Origin: Palsa-504 sp963789225
GTDB lineage: Bacteria; Actinomycetota; Actinomycetes; Streptosporangiales; Streptosporangiaceae
Assembly: GCA_963789225.1 (NCBI GenBank)
Contig: CAWBKD010000036.1
Span: 327,316-391,315 of the forward strand
DNA: 64,000 bases
Reading direction: 5' to 3'
The notes beneath the pieces are model-generated. The model saw only the letters and a list, made by a program, of their open reading frames with translations, was not told the DNA's origin and made no database searches. The stretch's first letter is position 1. Each line of letters begins with the position of its first letter. The position numbers and the translations under genes are program-made. Shown here one piece after another: positions 43,000 to 52,146 of the stretch.

Positions 43000-43161
43000 G
43001 ACTTCTCCCGGATCGCTAGGTAGCTACGACAACGCTGCCGCAATTCCCTGTGTCCCGCAACGTGGATCATGAACTCGGATAAGGCCTGGCTACCCTGGCG
43101 GAACCGCATAACGGGCGAGCGCGTCCAAAGGTCAGTTTTCCGGACTTCGGGGTGAGGGACC

Positions 43162-43617
43162 ATGAAGAGTTTGCGTACCTGCGCGTGCCTGCTGGCCACC
43201 CTGGCGCTGGCCGGATGCGCTACGGCCAGCCAGTCCGGCCACCCGAGCCTGACCAGCAACACCGGCGCCGCGGCCGTGACCGGCCACCTGACCGGCAGGT
43301 TCGTCATGGAGGGCGGCCCGATCAGCCCGACCGGGCAGCAGCCGGGCGAGCGGCCCATCCCGGGCACGGTGACGTTGACCGCCACCGGGCACCACTCAGT
43401 GACGATCCAGGTCGGAGCCTCGGGGAAGTTCGCCGCGTGGCTGCCGCCCGGCCGGTACCAGGTTTCCGGCCGGTCGCCGGACATCGAGGAGGCGTCGAGC
43501 GTCCAAGCCGGCTCGGGAGCCAGTCAAGGCGTGGAGCTCCCGTGCTCGCGGCCCCTGTCGGTCACGATCACCGCCGGGCACACCGCCGCCATCACGCTCA
43601 CCTGCATCGTGCCATAA
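43162..43617 (+). CDS. Lipoprotein, hypothetical
   Basis: A 151-residue secreted lipoprotein with a signal peptide and lipobox LALAGC (Cys19). The mature part has a transthyretin/carboxypeptidase-regulatory-like look: PGTVTLTATGHHSVTIQVGA, FAAWLPPGRYQVSGRSPD and a final TAAITLTCIVP. Two cysteines in the C-terminal half could form a disulphide. Function unknown. It is divergent from the kinase gene, with 162 bases between their starts. Confidence 0.75.
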   Translation: MKSLRTCACLLATLALAGCATASQSGHPSLTSNTGAAAVTGHLTGRFVMEGGPISPTGQQPGERPIPGTVTLTATGHHSVTIQVGASGKFAAWLPPGRYQVSGRSPDIEEASSVQAGSGASQGVELPCSRPLSVTITAGHTAAITLTCIVP

Positions 43618-43652
43618 GCCGCGACGCCCCCTAGACCTTCCGCCGTGATGAT

Positions 43653-43666
43653 ATTTGGTATACCAT
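43653..43666. promoter_or_regulatory. Palindromic operator upstream of the SDR-permease operon
   Basis: ATTTGGTATACCAT here is identical over 14 bases to 9464-9477; the TGGTATACCA core (43656-43665) is a perfect palindrome. It lies 64 bases upstream of the SDR start. An exact 14-base repeat of a palindrome in front of two operons strongly suggests one shared regulator, probably GntR/FCD (inference). Confidence 0.65.
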
Positions 43667-43729
43667 CCTCCTGACCGGGGGCTGAGGCTGCGGTCCTGCG
43701 GTCCGGCTGACCTGCGGGAAGGGGTTGCG

Positions 43730-44527
43730 GTGGAGCTGCAGCTGGACGGGAAGGTCGCCTTCGTCACCGGCGCGAGCAAGGGCATCGGGCGCTGCGTGGC
43801 CGAGTCCCTCGCCCGCGAGGGCGCCGACGTGGTCATCACGGCCAGGAACGCCGAACCGCTGGAAGCCGCAGCCGAGAAGATCGCCGCCGAGACCGGGCGC
43901 GCGGTGCTGCCGCTGGCCGGGGACATGAGCGTATCCGCCGACGTGCAGCGCTGCGTCGATGCCACCCTGGAGCGGTTCGGCGCCATCGACATCCTGGTCA
44001 CCTGCGCCGGCAGCTCGCCGGGCGGGCTGCTCGAGGACCTGACCGAAGAGCAGTGGATGTCGAGCCTGAACCTGAAGTTCATGGGCTACGTGCGCTCCGT
44101 GCGCGCCGTCATCCCGCACATGCGGCAGCGCGGCGCGGGCGCGATCGTCCTTGTCGTCGGCAACGACGGCCTCAAGCCCAGCTACTGGGAGATGACCGCC
44201 GGCGTGGCCAACGCCGCGGACATCAACTTCGCTTCCTCGGTCGCCGAGCAGTACGGGCGGTACGGGGTCCGCATCAACACGGTCAACCCCGGCCCGGTGA
44301 ACACCGACCGGTGGGACACCCTGGAGCGCGCCTTCGCCCGGGACAAGGGCGTGACCCAGGAACGCGCGCACGAACTGGCCGAACGGTCCATCCCGTTCGG
44401 CCGGATCTGCGAACCGGAAGAGGTGGCGGCGCTGGTGACGTTCCTCGCCTCGCCCCGGGCCAGCTTCATCAACGGGGCGCACATACCGATCGACGGGGCA
44501 CAGCGCAAGGCCATCATGGATTACTAA
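43730..44527 (+). CDS. Short-chain dehydrogenase/reductase-fold protein lacking the YxxxK motif
   Basis: A 265-residue SDR. The cofactor motif TGASKGIG is at residues about 14-21 and TCAGS replaces NNAG. Where catalytic Ser-Tyr-Lys should be, the sequence reads VVGNDGLKPSYWEMTAGVAN then AADINF: by spacing the Ser is Gly, the Tyr is Ala and the Lys is Asn. NPGPVNTDRW and a normal C-terminus follow. So it may bind NAD(P) but use a different mechanism, or not be a dehydrogenase. The GTG start at 43730 has GGGAAGGGG upstream; the ATG-like frame at 43655 would cover the operator. It precedes an NCS1 permease by 12 bases. Confidence 0.82.
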   Translation: MELQLDGKVAFVTGASKGIGRCVAESLAREGADVVITARNAEPLEAAAEKIAAETGRAVLPLAGDMSVSADVQRCVDATLERFGAIDILVTCAGSSPGGLLEDLTEEQWMSSLNLKFMGYVRSVRAVIPHMRQRGAGAIVLVVGNDGLKPSYWEMTAGVANAADINFASSVAEQYGRYGVRINTVNPGPVNTDRWDTLERAFARDKGVTQERAHELAERSIPFGRICEPEEVAALVTFLASPRASFINGAHIPIDGAQRKAIMDY

Positions 44528-44539
44528 GGGAGGCTGGCC

Positions 44540-46018
44540 ATGACCGACGCTACCGGCGCCGCCGAGGTGCGGCCGCTTCATGTCGAGATGAACGGCATCA
44601 ACGTCATCGCCGAAAGCGAGCGCAAGGGTCACCCGCGGGACCTGTTCTGGCCCTGGTTCGCCGCGAACATTTCCGTGCTCGGCCTGTCCTACGGCGCCTT
44701 CGAGCTGAGCTTCGGCATCTCGTTCTGGCAGTCGCTGATCGTCGGCGTGGTCGGGATCGTGCTGTCGTTCCTGGCCTGCGGGTTCATCGCGGTCGCGGGC
44801 AAGCGGGGCTCGGCGCCGACGATGGTGCTGAGCCGGGCGGCGTTCGGGGTCAACGGCAACAAGCTCCCCACGGTGATCTCCTGGCTGCTGACCGTGGGGT
44901 GGGAGACGGTGCTCGTCATCTTGGCCACGCTGGCCACGGCCACCGTCTTCCACCGGGTGGGCGTAGGCGGCGGCGACGGCACGAAGGTGATCGCGCTGAT
45001 CCTGGTGGTGGCGCTGACCATCTTCGGCGGCGTGATGGGCTTCGACCTGATCATGCGGCTGCAGGCCTGGATCACCATCGTGACCGGGGTGTTCACGGTG
45101 GTGTTCATCGCGCTGGTGGCGGACAAGATCCACTGGCACGCCGTGTCCGCCATCCACACCGGCTCGGCCCAGTCCCTCATCGGGGCGCTGGTGTTCACCA
45201 TGACCGGCTTCGGGCTCGGCTGGGTCAACTGCGCCGCGGACTACTCGCGTTACCTGCCGCGGCGGGCCTCGGGCTCGGGCGTGGTCGGCTGGACCACGTT
45301 CGCCTCGTCCATCGCGCCGATCTTCCTGCTGCTGTTCGGCCTGCTGCTGGCCGGCTCGTCCACCTCCCTGAGCTCGGCGATCAGCGCCGACCCGATCGGG
45401 GCGCTGACCACGCTGCTGCCGACCTGGTTCCTGGTGCCGTTCGCCATCGTGGCCGTGCTGGGGCTGATCGGCGGCTCGGTCCTCGACATCTACTCCTCCG
45501 GGCTGGCCCTGCTGACCCTGGGCGTACGGCTGCCGCGGTACCAGGCCGCGCTGATCGACGGGACCGTGATGACGGCCGGCACCATCTACGTGGTGTTCTT
45601 CACGCACAACTTCATCGGCCAGTTCGAGGGCTTCCTGATCACGCTCGGCGTGCCGATCGCGGCCTGGTGCGGGGTCATGCTGGCCGACATCGCGCTGCGC
45701 AGGCGCGACTACGCCGAGCCGGAGCTGTTCACCACGTCGGGCCGTTACGGCGATATCCGGTGGGCTCCGGTCCTGGCGGTCGTGGTGGCGACCGTCGTCG
45801 GCTGGGGGCTGGTCACCAACACGGCGGCGAGCTGGCTGACCTGGCAGGGCTACCTGCTCAGCGCGTTCGGCCTGGGCGGCAAGACCGGCGCGTGGGCCTA
45901 CGCCAACCTTGGCGTGCTGGTGGCGCTCGCCGCCGGCTTCGTCGCCCACCTGGTGTTCGGCCGCTCGGACGTCCGGGCGGAGGAATCGGTACCGGTGTCC
46001 GCCGCCGCGCCCGCCTAG
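44540..46018 (+). CDS. NCS1-family permease (cytosine/purine/hydantoin type)
   Basis: A 492-residue transporter with about 12 membrane helices. RDLFWPWFAANISVLGLSYG, the segment GKRGSAPTMVLSRAAFGVNG NKLP and VNCAADYSRYLPRRAS are NCS1 hallmarks. The family imports nucleobases, hydantoins, thiamine precursors or related heterocycles by H+ or Na+ symport. Downstream of the SDR in the same operon, it probably imports that enzyme's substrate. The shared operator suggests the compound also induces the molybdenum hydroxylase operon (inference). Confidence 0.9.
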   Translation: MTDATGAAEVRPLHVEMNGINVIAESERKGHPRDLFWPWFAANISVLGLSYGAFELSFGISFWQSLIVGVVGIVLSFLACGFIAVAGKRGSAPTMVLSRAAFGVNGNKLPTVISWLLTVGWETVLVILATLATATVFHRVGVGGGDGTKVIALILVVALTIFGGVMGFDLIMRLQAWITIVTGVFTVVFIALVADKIHWHAVSAIHTGSAQSLIGALVFTMTGFGLGWVNCAADYSRYLPRRASGSGVVGWTTFASSIAPIFLLLFGLLLAGSSTSLSSAISADPIGALTTLLPTWFLVPFAIVAVLGLIGGSVLDIYSSGLALLTLGVRLPRYQAALIDGTVMTAGTIYVVFFTHNFIGQFEGFLITLGVPIAAWCGVMLADIALRRRDYAEPELFTTSGRYGDIRWAPVLAVVVATVVGWGLVTNTAASWLTWQGYLLSAFGLGGKTGAWAYANLGVLVALAAGFVAHLVFGRSDVRAEESVPVSAAAPA

Positions 46019-46083
46019 CCGTAGCTACCTGGACGTCACCCTAGGGTCTTTATCGCGACGTATGCGCGATTTACCCTGACGGC

Positions 46084-46878
46084 ATGGGGAGGCTAAGGGC
46101 GAGCCCGGCGGTCCGCCGGCGTCGCCGACAGCGGCGGATGATGTGGGTGCTGACCAGCATGACCATGCTGGCGCTTGTGGTCATCGCCGTGGTGGTCAAC
46201 GACATCGCCAGGGTCCCGGCGATCGCCAAGGTCCCGTCCGCGGCCAGGCCGGCCGCGCTCTCCGCGCTCGAACCGGCGACGGCCTCCGCGTCAGCCCGGC
46301 CGCGACCGGCTGACCCGTCCGCGTCAGCCTCGGGCTCCACTCAGGGCCCGCAGGTGACCGATAGCTCGTCGGGCCTGTCCTACCGGCTGCTCTCCTCCCC
46401 CTGGCGGCCGGGCTGCCCGACCGCGCTAGACACGCCCATGTTCAGCTGGAGCGCGGGCGAGAGCGCGATAGCCGGGCCCGCATTCATCGCCGGGTCCACC
46501 ACGGACTGGTACGGCGACGCCTGCTCCGGCCTGCTCCAGCAGCAGTTCCAGTATTCGAGCGTCGCCGACCTGGAGCCGACCGCGACGAGCCTGGCCGACG
46601 CGCTGGACCTGGCCTACTATTCCGGGCTGCCGCACTACCTCACGGTCCAGGACAGCTCGGGGATGCAGGTCAGCGGGCATCAGGCCTGGGTGGTCACGTT
46701 CCTGATGACCTACCCGGCCGCCGACAGCGAGGGCCTGGCGTGGACCAGCGAGGCCGGAGCGGTGGTGCTCGTCGACCGCGGCCCCGGACAGGCTCCCGCG
46801 CTGTTCTACGTCTCGGTGCCCAGCAACCTGGGGACCTCCGCGGTGGGCACCCTGGTCAGCTCGCTCCGCCTCGGCTAG
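46084..46878 (+). CDS. Membrane-anchored secreted protein, hypothetical
   Basis: A 264-residue protein with a very basic N-terminus (PAVRRRRRQRR), one membrane helix at about 20-40 and a Pro/Ser/Ala-rich linker to about 85. The outer domain contains SGLSYRLLSSPWRPGCPTAL and WYGDACSGLLQQQFQYSSVA. Its two Cys could pair. I do not recognise the domain. Its end overlaps by four bases the end of the convergent DUF4097-like gene. Confidence 0.65.
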   Translation: MGRLRASPAVRRRRRQRRMMWVLTSMTMLALVVIAVVVNDIARVPAIAKVPSAARPAALSALEPATASASARPRPADPSASASGSTQGPQVTDSSSGLSYRLLSSPWRPGCPTALDTPMFSWSAGESAIAGPAFIAGSTTDWYGDACSGLLQQQFQYSSVADLEPTATSLADALDLAYYSGLPHYLTVQDSSGMQVSGHQAWVVTFLMTYPAADSEGLAWTSEAGAVVLVDRGPGQAPALFYVSVPSNLGTSAVGTLVSSLRLG

Positions 46879-47855
46879 CTCTGCGTGATGCTGATGTCGC
46901 CGCCGCCGCTGTCGAGGGTGATCTTGTGCGGGGACGCCGAGCTGTACAGCGAGGACGGGTAGCTGACGTTGCCGCCGGAGGTATTGGGGGTGGAGATGTC
47001 GTACTTCGTGTCGCCGGGCGGGAGGACCAGCGAGATGTTGCCGTCGCTCGCGGTGATATGCAGGTCGGTCGGCGGCTGGGTGAACACCAGCGTGACGTCG
47101 CCGCCGCCGGTGTCGATGGTGAGCTGCGGCGAGGACACCGAGTTACCGTTGACGTTGCCGTCCTCGGTGGAGATCTGCACGTTACCCGACAGCCCGTTGG
47201 TGGTCAGGTCGCCGCCGCCGGTGTCCAGCCGAACCGTCCCGGCCAGGTCGTCGGCGTTAATGTTGCCGTCCTCGGTGGAGATCTGCACGTTACCGGTCAG
47301 CGAACTGGCGGTTAGGTCACCGCCCCCAGTGACGATCTGCAGGGTGCCGGCGAGGCTGCCAGCGTTAATGTTGCCGCCGCCGCTGGACAAAGCCAGGTGT
47401 CCTGTCCAGTCGGAGATCACGACGTCGCCGCCATTGCTCCCCAGCGAGACGGCGGTCTGCGCCGGAACCACGAGGGTCGCGTCCATCCCGCAGTCACTGG
47501 CTATGCCGTCACAGTTGATGCCCACGCTGGTTCCGGTGGCCGCGGTGTTCTCGGTGAGGCCCGGGCGGATGAGGCCGTACTGTACGGTTCCGGTCAGCCG
47601 GGCCGCGCCGCCTGAGCCCCGCCGCAGCGTGACGTCGCTGCCGTTGACGTTCAGCGCCACCTGCCCGTCGTGCACCTGGACCGCGTAGCTGAACGCGTAG
47701 CTGCCGCGAGCGATCGCGGTCACCAGGTCGAAGCCGGTCCAGCCGATCAGGGCGATGGCCACCGGCACCGCCAGGGCGACCGCGACCCAGCGGCCGGGCG
47801 TCATCCGCAGGTGGCCCGAGGCGCGGCGCGCGCCTGCGGCTTGGGTGAGCGTCAT
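46875..47855 (-). CDS. Membrane-anchored DUF4097-type beta-helix repeat protein
   Basis: A 326-residue protein with a membrane helix at about 25-48. A parallel beta-helix-like domain follows, built on repeated units such as TGNVQISTEDGNINADDLAG and SGNVQISTEDGNVNGNSVSS with GGGDL turns. At DNA level the units at about 47140-47190 and 47260-47310 are near-identical. Two Cys (NCDG, DCGM) may pair. Such proteins are common beside two-component systems in actinomycetes; role unknown. It ends the operon with the two-component pair, 15 bases after the regulator. Confidence 0.8.
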   Translation of the reverse strand: MTLTQAAGARRASGHLRMTPGRWVAVALAVPVAIALIGWTGFDLVTAIARGSYAFSYAVQVHDGQVALNVNGSDVTLRRGSGGAARLTGTVQYGLIRPGLTENTAATGTSVGINCDGIASDCGMDATLVVPAQTAVSLGSNGGDVVISDWTGHLALSSGGGNINAGSLAGTLQIVTGGGDLTASSLTGNVQISTEDGNINADDLAGTVRLDTGGGDLTTNGLSGNVQISTEDGNVNGNSVSSPQLTIDTGGGDVTLVFTQPPTDLHITASDGNISLVLPPGDTKYDISTPNTSGGNVSYPSSLYSSASPHKITLDSGGGDISITQS

Positions 47856-47869
47856 GGTGGGACCCCGTT

Positions 47870-48511
47870 TCAGCCGGTGCCGAGATAGCGCAGGACGGCG
47901 AGCACGCGACGGTGGTCGCGGTCACCGGGCGCCAGCCCGAGCTTGGTGAAGATGTTGTTGATGTGCTTTTCCACCGCGCCGCCGCCGACCACGAGCGCGT
48001 CGGCGATGGCGGAGTTAGACCGGCCTTCGGCCATGAGGGCGAGCACCTCGCGCTCCCGCGGGGTGAGCTCGCCGAGCGGGTGGCGGCTGCGGGCGAGCAG
48101 CTGCGCCACGACTTCGGGGTCGAGCGCGCTCCCGCCCTCAGCCACCCGGCGCAACGCGTCGAGGAAGTCGGCCACGTCTGCCACCCGGTCCTTCAGCAGG
48201 TAGCCGACCCCGTGCGGGCGGCCGGAGATCAGCTCGGTGGCGTACCGCTCCTCCACCCATTGGGACAGCACGAGCACGCCGACCTTCGGCCACTGGTCCC
48301 TGACCACCAGGGCGGCCCGCAGTCCCTCGTCGGTGAAGGTAGGCGGCATCCGGACGTCCACCACCACCACGTCGGGTTCGTGCGCCGCGACCGCGCGGAG
48401 GAATTGCTCGCCGTCGCCCTCGGCCGCCGCGACCTCGTGGCCGGCCTCGGTGAGGAGCCTGGTCAGTCCCTCGCGCAGCAGGACGGAATCCTCCGCGATC
48501 ACTACCCGCAT
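47870..48511 (-). CDS. NarL/LuxR-family response regulator
   Basis: A 213-residue two-domain regulator. The receiver has the acidic pair in IAEDSVLL, the phospho-acceptor Asp in VVVVDVRMPP near residue 53 and the conserved Lys in YLLKDRVAD. The LuxR-type HTH is LTPREREVLALMAEGRSNSA then IADALVV. The ATG at 48511 lies inside the 3' end of the kinase gene (10-base overlap). It should be phosphorylated by that kinase. Confidence 0.93.
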   Translation of the reverse strand: MRVVIAEDSVLLREGLTRLLTEAGHEVAAAEGDGEQFLRAVAAHEPDVVVVDVRMPPTFTDEGLRAALVVRDQWPKVGVLVLSQWVEERYATELISGRPHGVGYLLKDRVADVADFLDALRRVAEGGSALDPEVVAQLLARSRHPLGELTPREREVLALMAEGRSNSAIADALVVGGGAVEKHINNIFTKLGLAPGDRDHRRVLAVLRYLGTG

Positions 48512-49752
48512 GGCAGTACCGCCGCGATGATCGTGGGCCCGCCCGCCGGGGACTCCACCGAGAACCTGCCGTCTACGCCGGACACCCGGTCGGCCAGCCC
48601 GGCCAGCCCGGGGCTGTTCGCGTCCGCGCCGCCGATCCCGTCGTCGCTGACCATGACGGTCAGCGTGCCAGGGAAGCCGTGGCCCTCGACGATGACCTTG
48701 GCGTGGCTGGCGCGGGAGTGCTTGGCCACGTTGGTCAGCGCCTCCGCGACCACGAAGTAGGCCACCGCCTCCACCGCGGCCTTGGGCCGTACCGGCACGT
48801 CCACGTGCATGTCGACCGGCACCGGGCAAAGCGCGGCCAGGCCGGACAGGGCCGCGTCGAGGCCCCGGTCGGTCAGCACGGGCGGGTGCACCCCCCGGAC
48901 GAGGTTGCGCAGCTCGGTGAGGGCCTCCTTGGCCTGGGCGTGCGCCTGGTCGACGAGCTCCCTGGCCCCGTCGGGGTCGTCGGCGAACTTCGCCTTGGCC
49001 CGGCCGAGCTCCATGGCCAGCGCGACCAGCCGCTGCTGCGCGCCGTCGTGCAGGTCACGCTCGATCCGTCGCCGCTCCGCCTCGGCCGCGTCGACCACCC
49101 GCTCGCGGCTGGTCTCCAGCTCGATCACCCGGGCAGCCAGATCCCGGCGCGGGCCGAGCAGGCGGCGGGAGATGGCGGCGTCGGCCCCGGCCAGGCCGCG
49201 CGTCACCTGCGGCGCGGCGAGCAGCAGGACGGCACCGAGGACCACGGAGACCACCAGGACGCCCGGGCCGCGCAGCACCTGGCCGTCGAGGTTCGGGCCC
49301 CCACCGGGCATGGCAAAGCCGTAGGCGGGCAGGGTCAGCGCGACCAGGCCCGCCGCCCAGACCCCGATGCTCACCGTCAGCGCGACCGCGGTGATCGGCA
49401 GCCGCAGCAGCCCGTAGCCGAGTTCGGCCCAGGTCGCTCGCTCGGTGAACATCCGCCAGCGCGGGATGATGACCCACCGGTAGCCGGCCCGGCCCTGTTC
49501 GGGCCAGGGCGGGATCGCGACGCCGGCCAGGAAGGCGAACCTGGCCCGCTCGGCGCGGGCGAACCAGGTGGCCAGCCGCAGCGTAACGCCCAGCAGCGGG
49601 ATGCCGATCAGACCCAGCCAGATGAAGCCGAACCCGAACCCGAGCCCGAAGGTGAACACGAAGATGGCCGCGGTCCCGATGAACAGGCCGGCCAGGTGCT
49701 GGGTCATGGCGAGCCAGGTGCGCGCCGACACCAGGTCGCGGAGGAGGAACAT
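48502..49752 (-). CDS. Sensor histidine kinase, NarL-partner type (HisKA_3)
   Basis: A 416-residue kinase. The N-terminal half has about five membrane helices in two groups (about 15-60 and 115-185) with a cytosolic or short outer stretch between. The phospho-acceptor His is in RRIERDLHDGAQQRLVALAM near residue 235; the HATPase domain has VAEALTNVAKHSRAS and VSDDGIGGAD. No known extracellular sensor domain is seen, so it may sense the membrane. Divergent from the MMPL gene with 135 bases between. Confidence 0.92.
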   Translation of the reverse strand: MFLLRDLVSARTWLAMTQHLAGLFIGTAAIFVFTFGLGFGFGFIWLGLIGIPLLGVTLRLATWFARAERARFAFLAGVAIPPWPEQGRAGYRWVIIPRWRMFTERATWAELGYGLLRLPITAVALTVSIGVWAAGLVALTLPAYGFAMPGGGPNLDGQVLRGPGVLVVSVVLGAVLLLAAPQVTRGLAGADAAISRRLLGPRRDLAARVIELETSRERVVDAAEAERRRIERDLHDGAQQRLVALAMELGRAKAKFADDPDGARELVDQAHAQAKEALTELRNLVRGVHPPVLTDRGLDAALSGLAALCPVPVDMHVDVPVRPKAAVEAVAYFVVAEALTNVAKHSRASHAKVIVEGHGFPGTLTVMVSDDGIGGADANSPGLAGLADRVSGVDGRFSVESPAGGPTIIAAVLPCG

Positions 49753-49887
49753 GGCTCCGACGCTATGACATGGCCCTCCGGGTGGCCATCAGCCGCACCC
49801 CCCGGATCGTGGTGAGGCTAACCCCACCGCGCTTCCGTAAGGTCGCACCATGGCTGGACGGGGCCTAGGCCCTGGAGGCTGGGCGGC

Positions 49888-52146
49888 ATGGCTAACAAAC
49901 ACAGGGCACCCATCGTGGAACGAGTGGCCGGGTGGTCCGCCCGGCACCGCAAGACCGCCGTGTTCGGCTGGCTGCTGCTGGTCGTCGCGGCGGTAGTCAT
50001 CGGCCAGCGGCTCGGCACCGATAACCTCAACAGTTACGACCCCGGGCAGGCGGGCCAGGCCGAGCGAGTGCTCGCGCTCCCCGTCGTCCAGCAGCCCGAC
50101 AGCGAGAGCGTCCTCATTCAGGGCCGCTCCGCGGGCCAGACGTACTCCAGCGACCCGCAGATGCGGCTGGCGGTCCGCCAGGTGGTCGCCGCGCTGCGCG
50201 CGGTGCCGCACTCCGCGACCGATGTCATTTCACCGCTGACCACACCGGGGCTGGTCAGCGGCAGGTCGGCCCTGGTCACCTTCAACGTCGCGGGCAACCC
50301 GAACAACGACGACCAGGCGGTCGTGCCCGCGGCGAACGCGGTCGCCGCCGTGGCGGCCCGCCATCCGGGGCTGACCATCGAGGAGGCGGGCGGCGCCACC
50401 CTGGACCGGGCGACCGGCAGCATCACCGATCAGGACTTCCACAAGGCCGAGCTCACCTCGGTGCCGATCTCGCTCGTCCTGCTGCTGATCGTGTTCGGCG
50501 CGCTGATCGCGGCGGGCATCCCGCTGCTGCTGGCCGGGACCGCGGTGATCTCGGCGATCTCCCTGCTGTCCATCCCCAGCCGGTGGCTGCCGATCGACAG
50601 CACCACCTCCGCAGTCGTGCTGCTGGTCGGGATGGCGGTCGGCATCGACTACTCGCTGTTCTACCTGCGCCGCACGCGCGAGGAGCGCGCGGCGGGACAC
50701 GACACGCACGAGGCCCTGCGCATCGCGGCGGGCACCTCGGGGCGGGCCATCGTGGTGTCGGGGGTGACCGTGATGGTCGCCCTGGCTGGGCTGTTCCTGA
50801 CCGGCATCGACGTGTTCTCCGGCATCGCCGTCGGCACGATCATGGTGGTCGGCGTGGCCGTGCTCGGCTCGCTGACCTTCCTGCCCGGGATCTTGTCCAT
50901 GCTCGGCAAGTGGACGGACCGGGGCCGGATCCCGTTCCTTGGCCGGCGGCGCACCGCCGCGCACGAGTCGCGGTTCTGGGGCCTGCTGGCCCGCGCGGTG
51001 GTGCGGCGGCCGCTGGCCTGGGGCGGCGTGGCTGCGGCCGTTCTGATCACGCTGGCCGTCCCGGTGCTGTCCCTGCACCTGGAGGACCCCGGCATCCACG
51101 ACCTGGAATCCAACGTGGCCGTGGTGCGCTCGCTGATCGCCATCTCCGACGCCTTCCCCGGCGGCCCCGAGCCCGCCGAGGTGGTCGTGACCGGCTCCGA
51201 TCTCGGCGGCCCGCAGGTCAGCCGGGCGGTCGCGGCGCTGCACTCGCAGGTGACGGCCACGCACGGGGCGATCCGCGAGCCGATCACCACCGCGATGTTC
51301 GGGCACGACCAGGTGCTGATCGTGTCGGTGCCGCTCGCGGGCGACGGGACGGACGCCACGTCCAACCAGGCGCTCACCACGCTCCGCGACCAGGCGCTGC
51401 CCGCGACCCTGGGCCACGTGCCCGGGATCAGTTACGCGGTGGCCGGGCTCACCGCAGGCAACCACGATTTCGACGCCCAGCTGGCTAAGACCGTCCCGTG
51501 GGTGTTCGCCTTCGTCCTTGGTCTAGCGTTCCTCTTGCTGGGCACATCGTTCCGTTCGGTATATATACCGGCGCTGTCCATCGGCCTGAACCTGCTGTCT
51601 GTGGGCGCCGCGTACGGCCTGATGGTGTTGATCTTCCAGGACGGCCACCTGCAGCGGACCCTCGGCTTCACGGCTTACGGGGGGATCACGCCGTGGCTGC
51701 CGCTGTTCATGTTCGTCCTGCTGTTCGGGCTGAGCATGGACTACCACGTGTTCATCCTGAGCCGGATCAGGGAGCTGTGGCTGGGCGGCGCATCGGCCAA
51801 GAACGCGATCACCGGCGGCATCGCCCGCAGCGCCGGCGTGGTGACCAGCGCGGCGGTGATCATGGTCGCGGTGTTCTCGATCTTCGCCACGCTGTCGCTG
51901 TTCGAGTTCAAGGTGTTCGGGGTGGCGATGGCGGCCGCGGTGCTCATCGACGCCACCGTGGTCCGCGGCGTCCTGCTCCCCGCCGGGCTGGCGCTGCTCG
52001 GCGACCGAGCCTGGACGCCGCGGGGCCGCCGGAACTACGGCGCGACCGCCTCGCTGACCGTAAGCGAGCCGCCGCGGGAGACGAACGGGTGGTCGCGGAC
52101 CAGGTCCACCGCGGACTCCATGTCGTCCGCCCGCAGGATGGAGTAA
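49888..52146 (+). CDS. MMPL-family RND transporter
   Basis: A 752-residue exporter with about 12 helices in two repeats, each with a large outer loop. GMAVGIDYSLFYLRRTREER (helix 4-5 region with the proton-relay Asp-Tyr) and LLFGLSMDYHVFILSRIREL in the second half are the MMPL/SecDF signature. Such proteins export lipids, siderophores or drugs. GGAGG precedes the start. The last 37 codons run antisense through the YCII gene, and the C-terminal tail there (TNGWSRTRSTADSMSSARRM) looks non-conserved. Confidence 0.92.
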   Translation: MANKHRAPIVERVAGWSARHRKTAVFGWLLLVVAAVVIGQRLGTDNLNSYDPGQAGQAERVLALPVVQQPDSESVLIQGRSAGQTYSSDPQMRLAVRQVVAALRAVPHSATDVISPLTTPGLVSGRSALVTFNVAGNPNNDDQAVVPAANAVAAVAARHPGLTIEEAGGATLDRATGSITDQDFHKAELTSVPISLVLLLIVFGALIAAGIPLLLAGTAVISAISLLSIPSRWLPIDSTTSAVVLLVGMAVGIDYSLFYLRRTREERAAGHDTHEALRIAAGTSGRAIVVSGVTVMVALAGLFLTGIDVFSGIAVGTIMVVGVAVLGSLTFLPGILSMLGKWTDRGRIPFLGRRRTAAHESRFWGLLARAVVRRPLAWGGVAAAVLITLAVPVLSLHLEDPGIHDLESNVAVVRSLIAISDAFPGGPEPAEVVVTGSDLGGPQVSRAVAALHSQVTATHGAIREPITTAMFGHDQVLIVSVPLAGDGTDATSNQALTTLRDQALPATLGHVPGISYAVAGLTAGNHDFDAQLAKTVPWVFAFVLGLAFLLLGTSFRSVYIPALSIGLNLLSVGAAYGLMVLIFQDGHLQRTLGFTAYGGITPWLPLFMFVLLFGLSMDYHVFILSRIRELWLGGASAKNAITGGIARSAGVVTSAAVIMVAVFSIFATLSLFEFKVFGVAMAAAVLIDATVVRGVLLPAGLALLGDRAWTPRGRRNYGATASLTVSEPPRETNGWSRTRSTADSMSSARRME

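Noticed and set aside
51557..51570. 14-bp palindrome CGGTATATATACCG
   Set aside because: It lies inside the MMPL coding sequence in a well-conserved helix region, and differs from the GTATAC-core operator in its centre; no promoter context.
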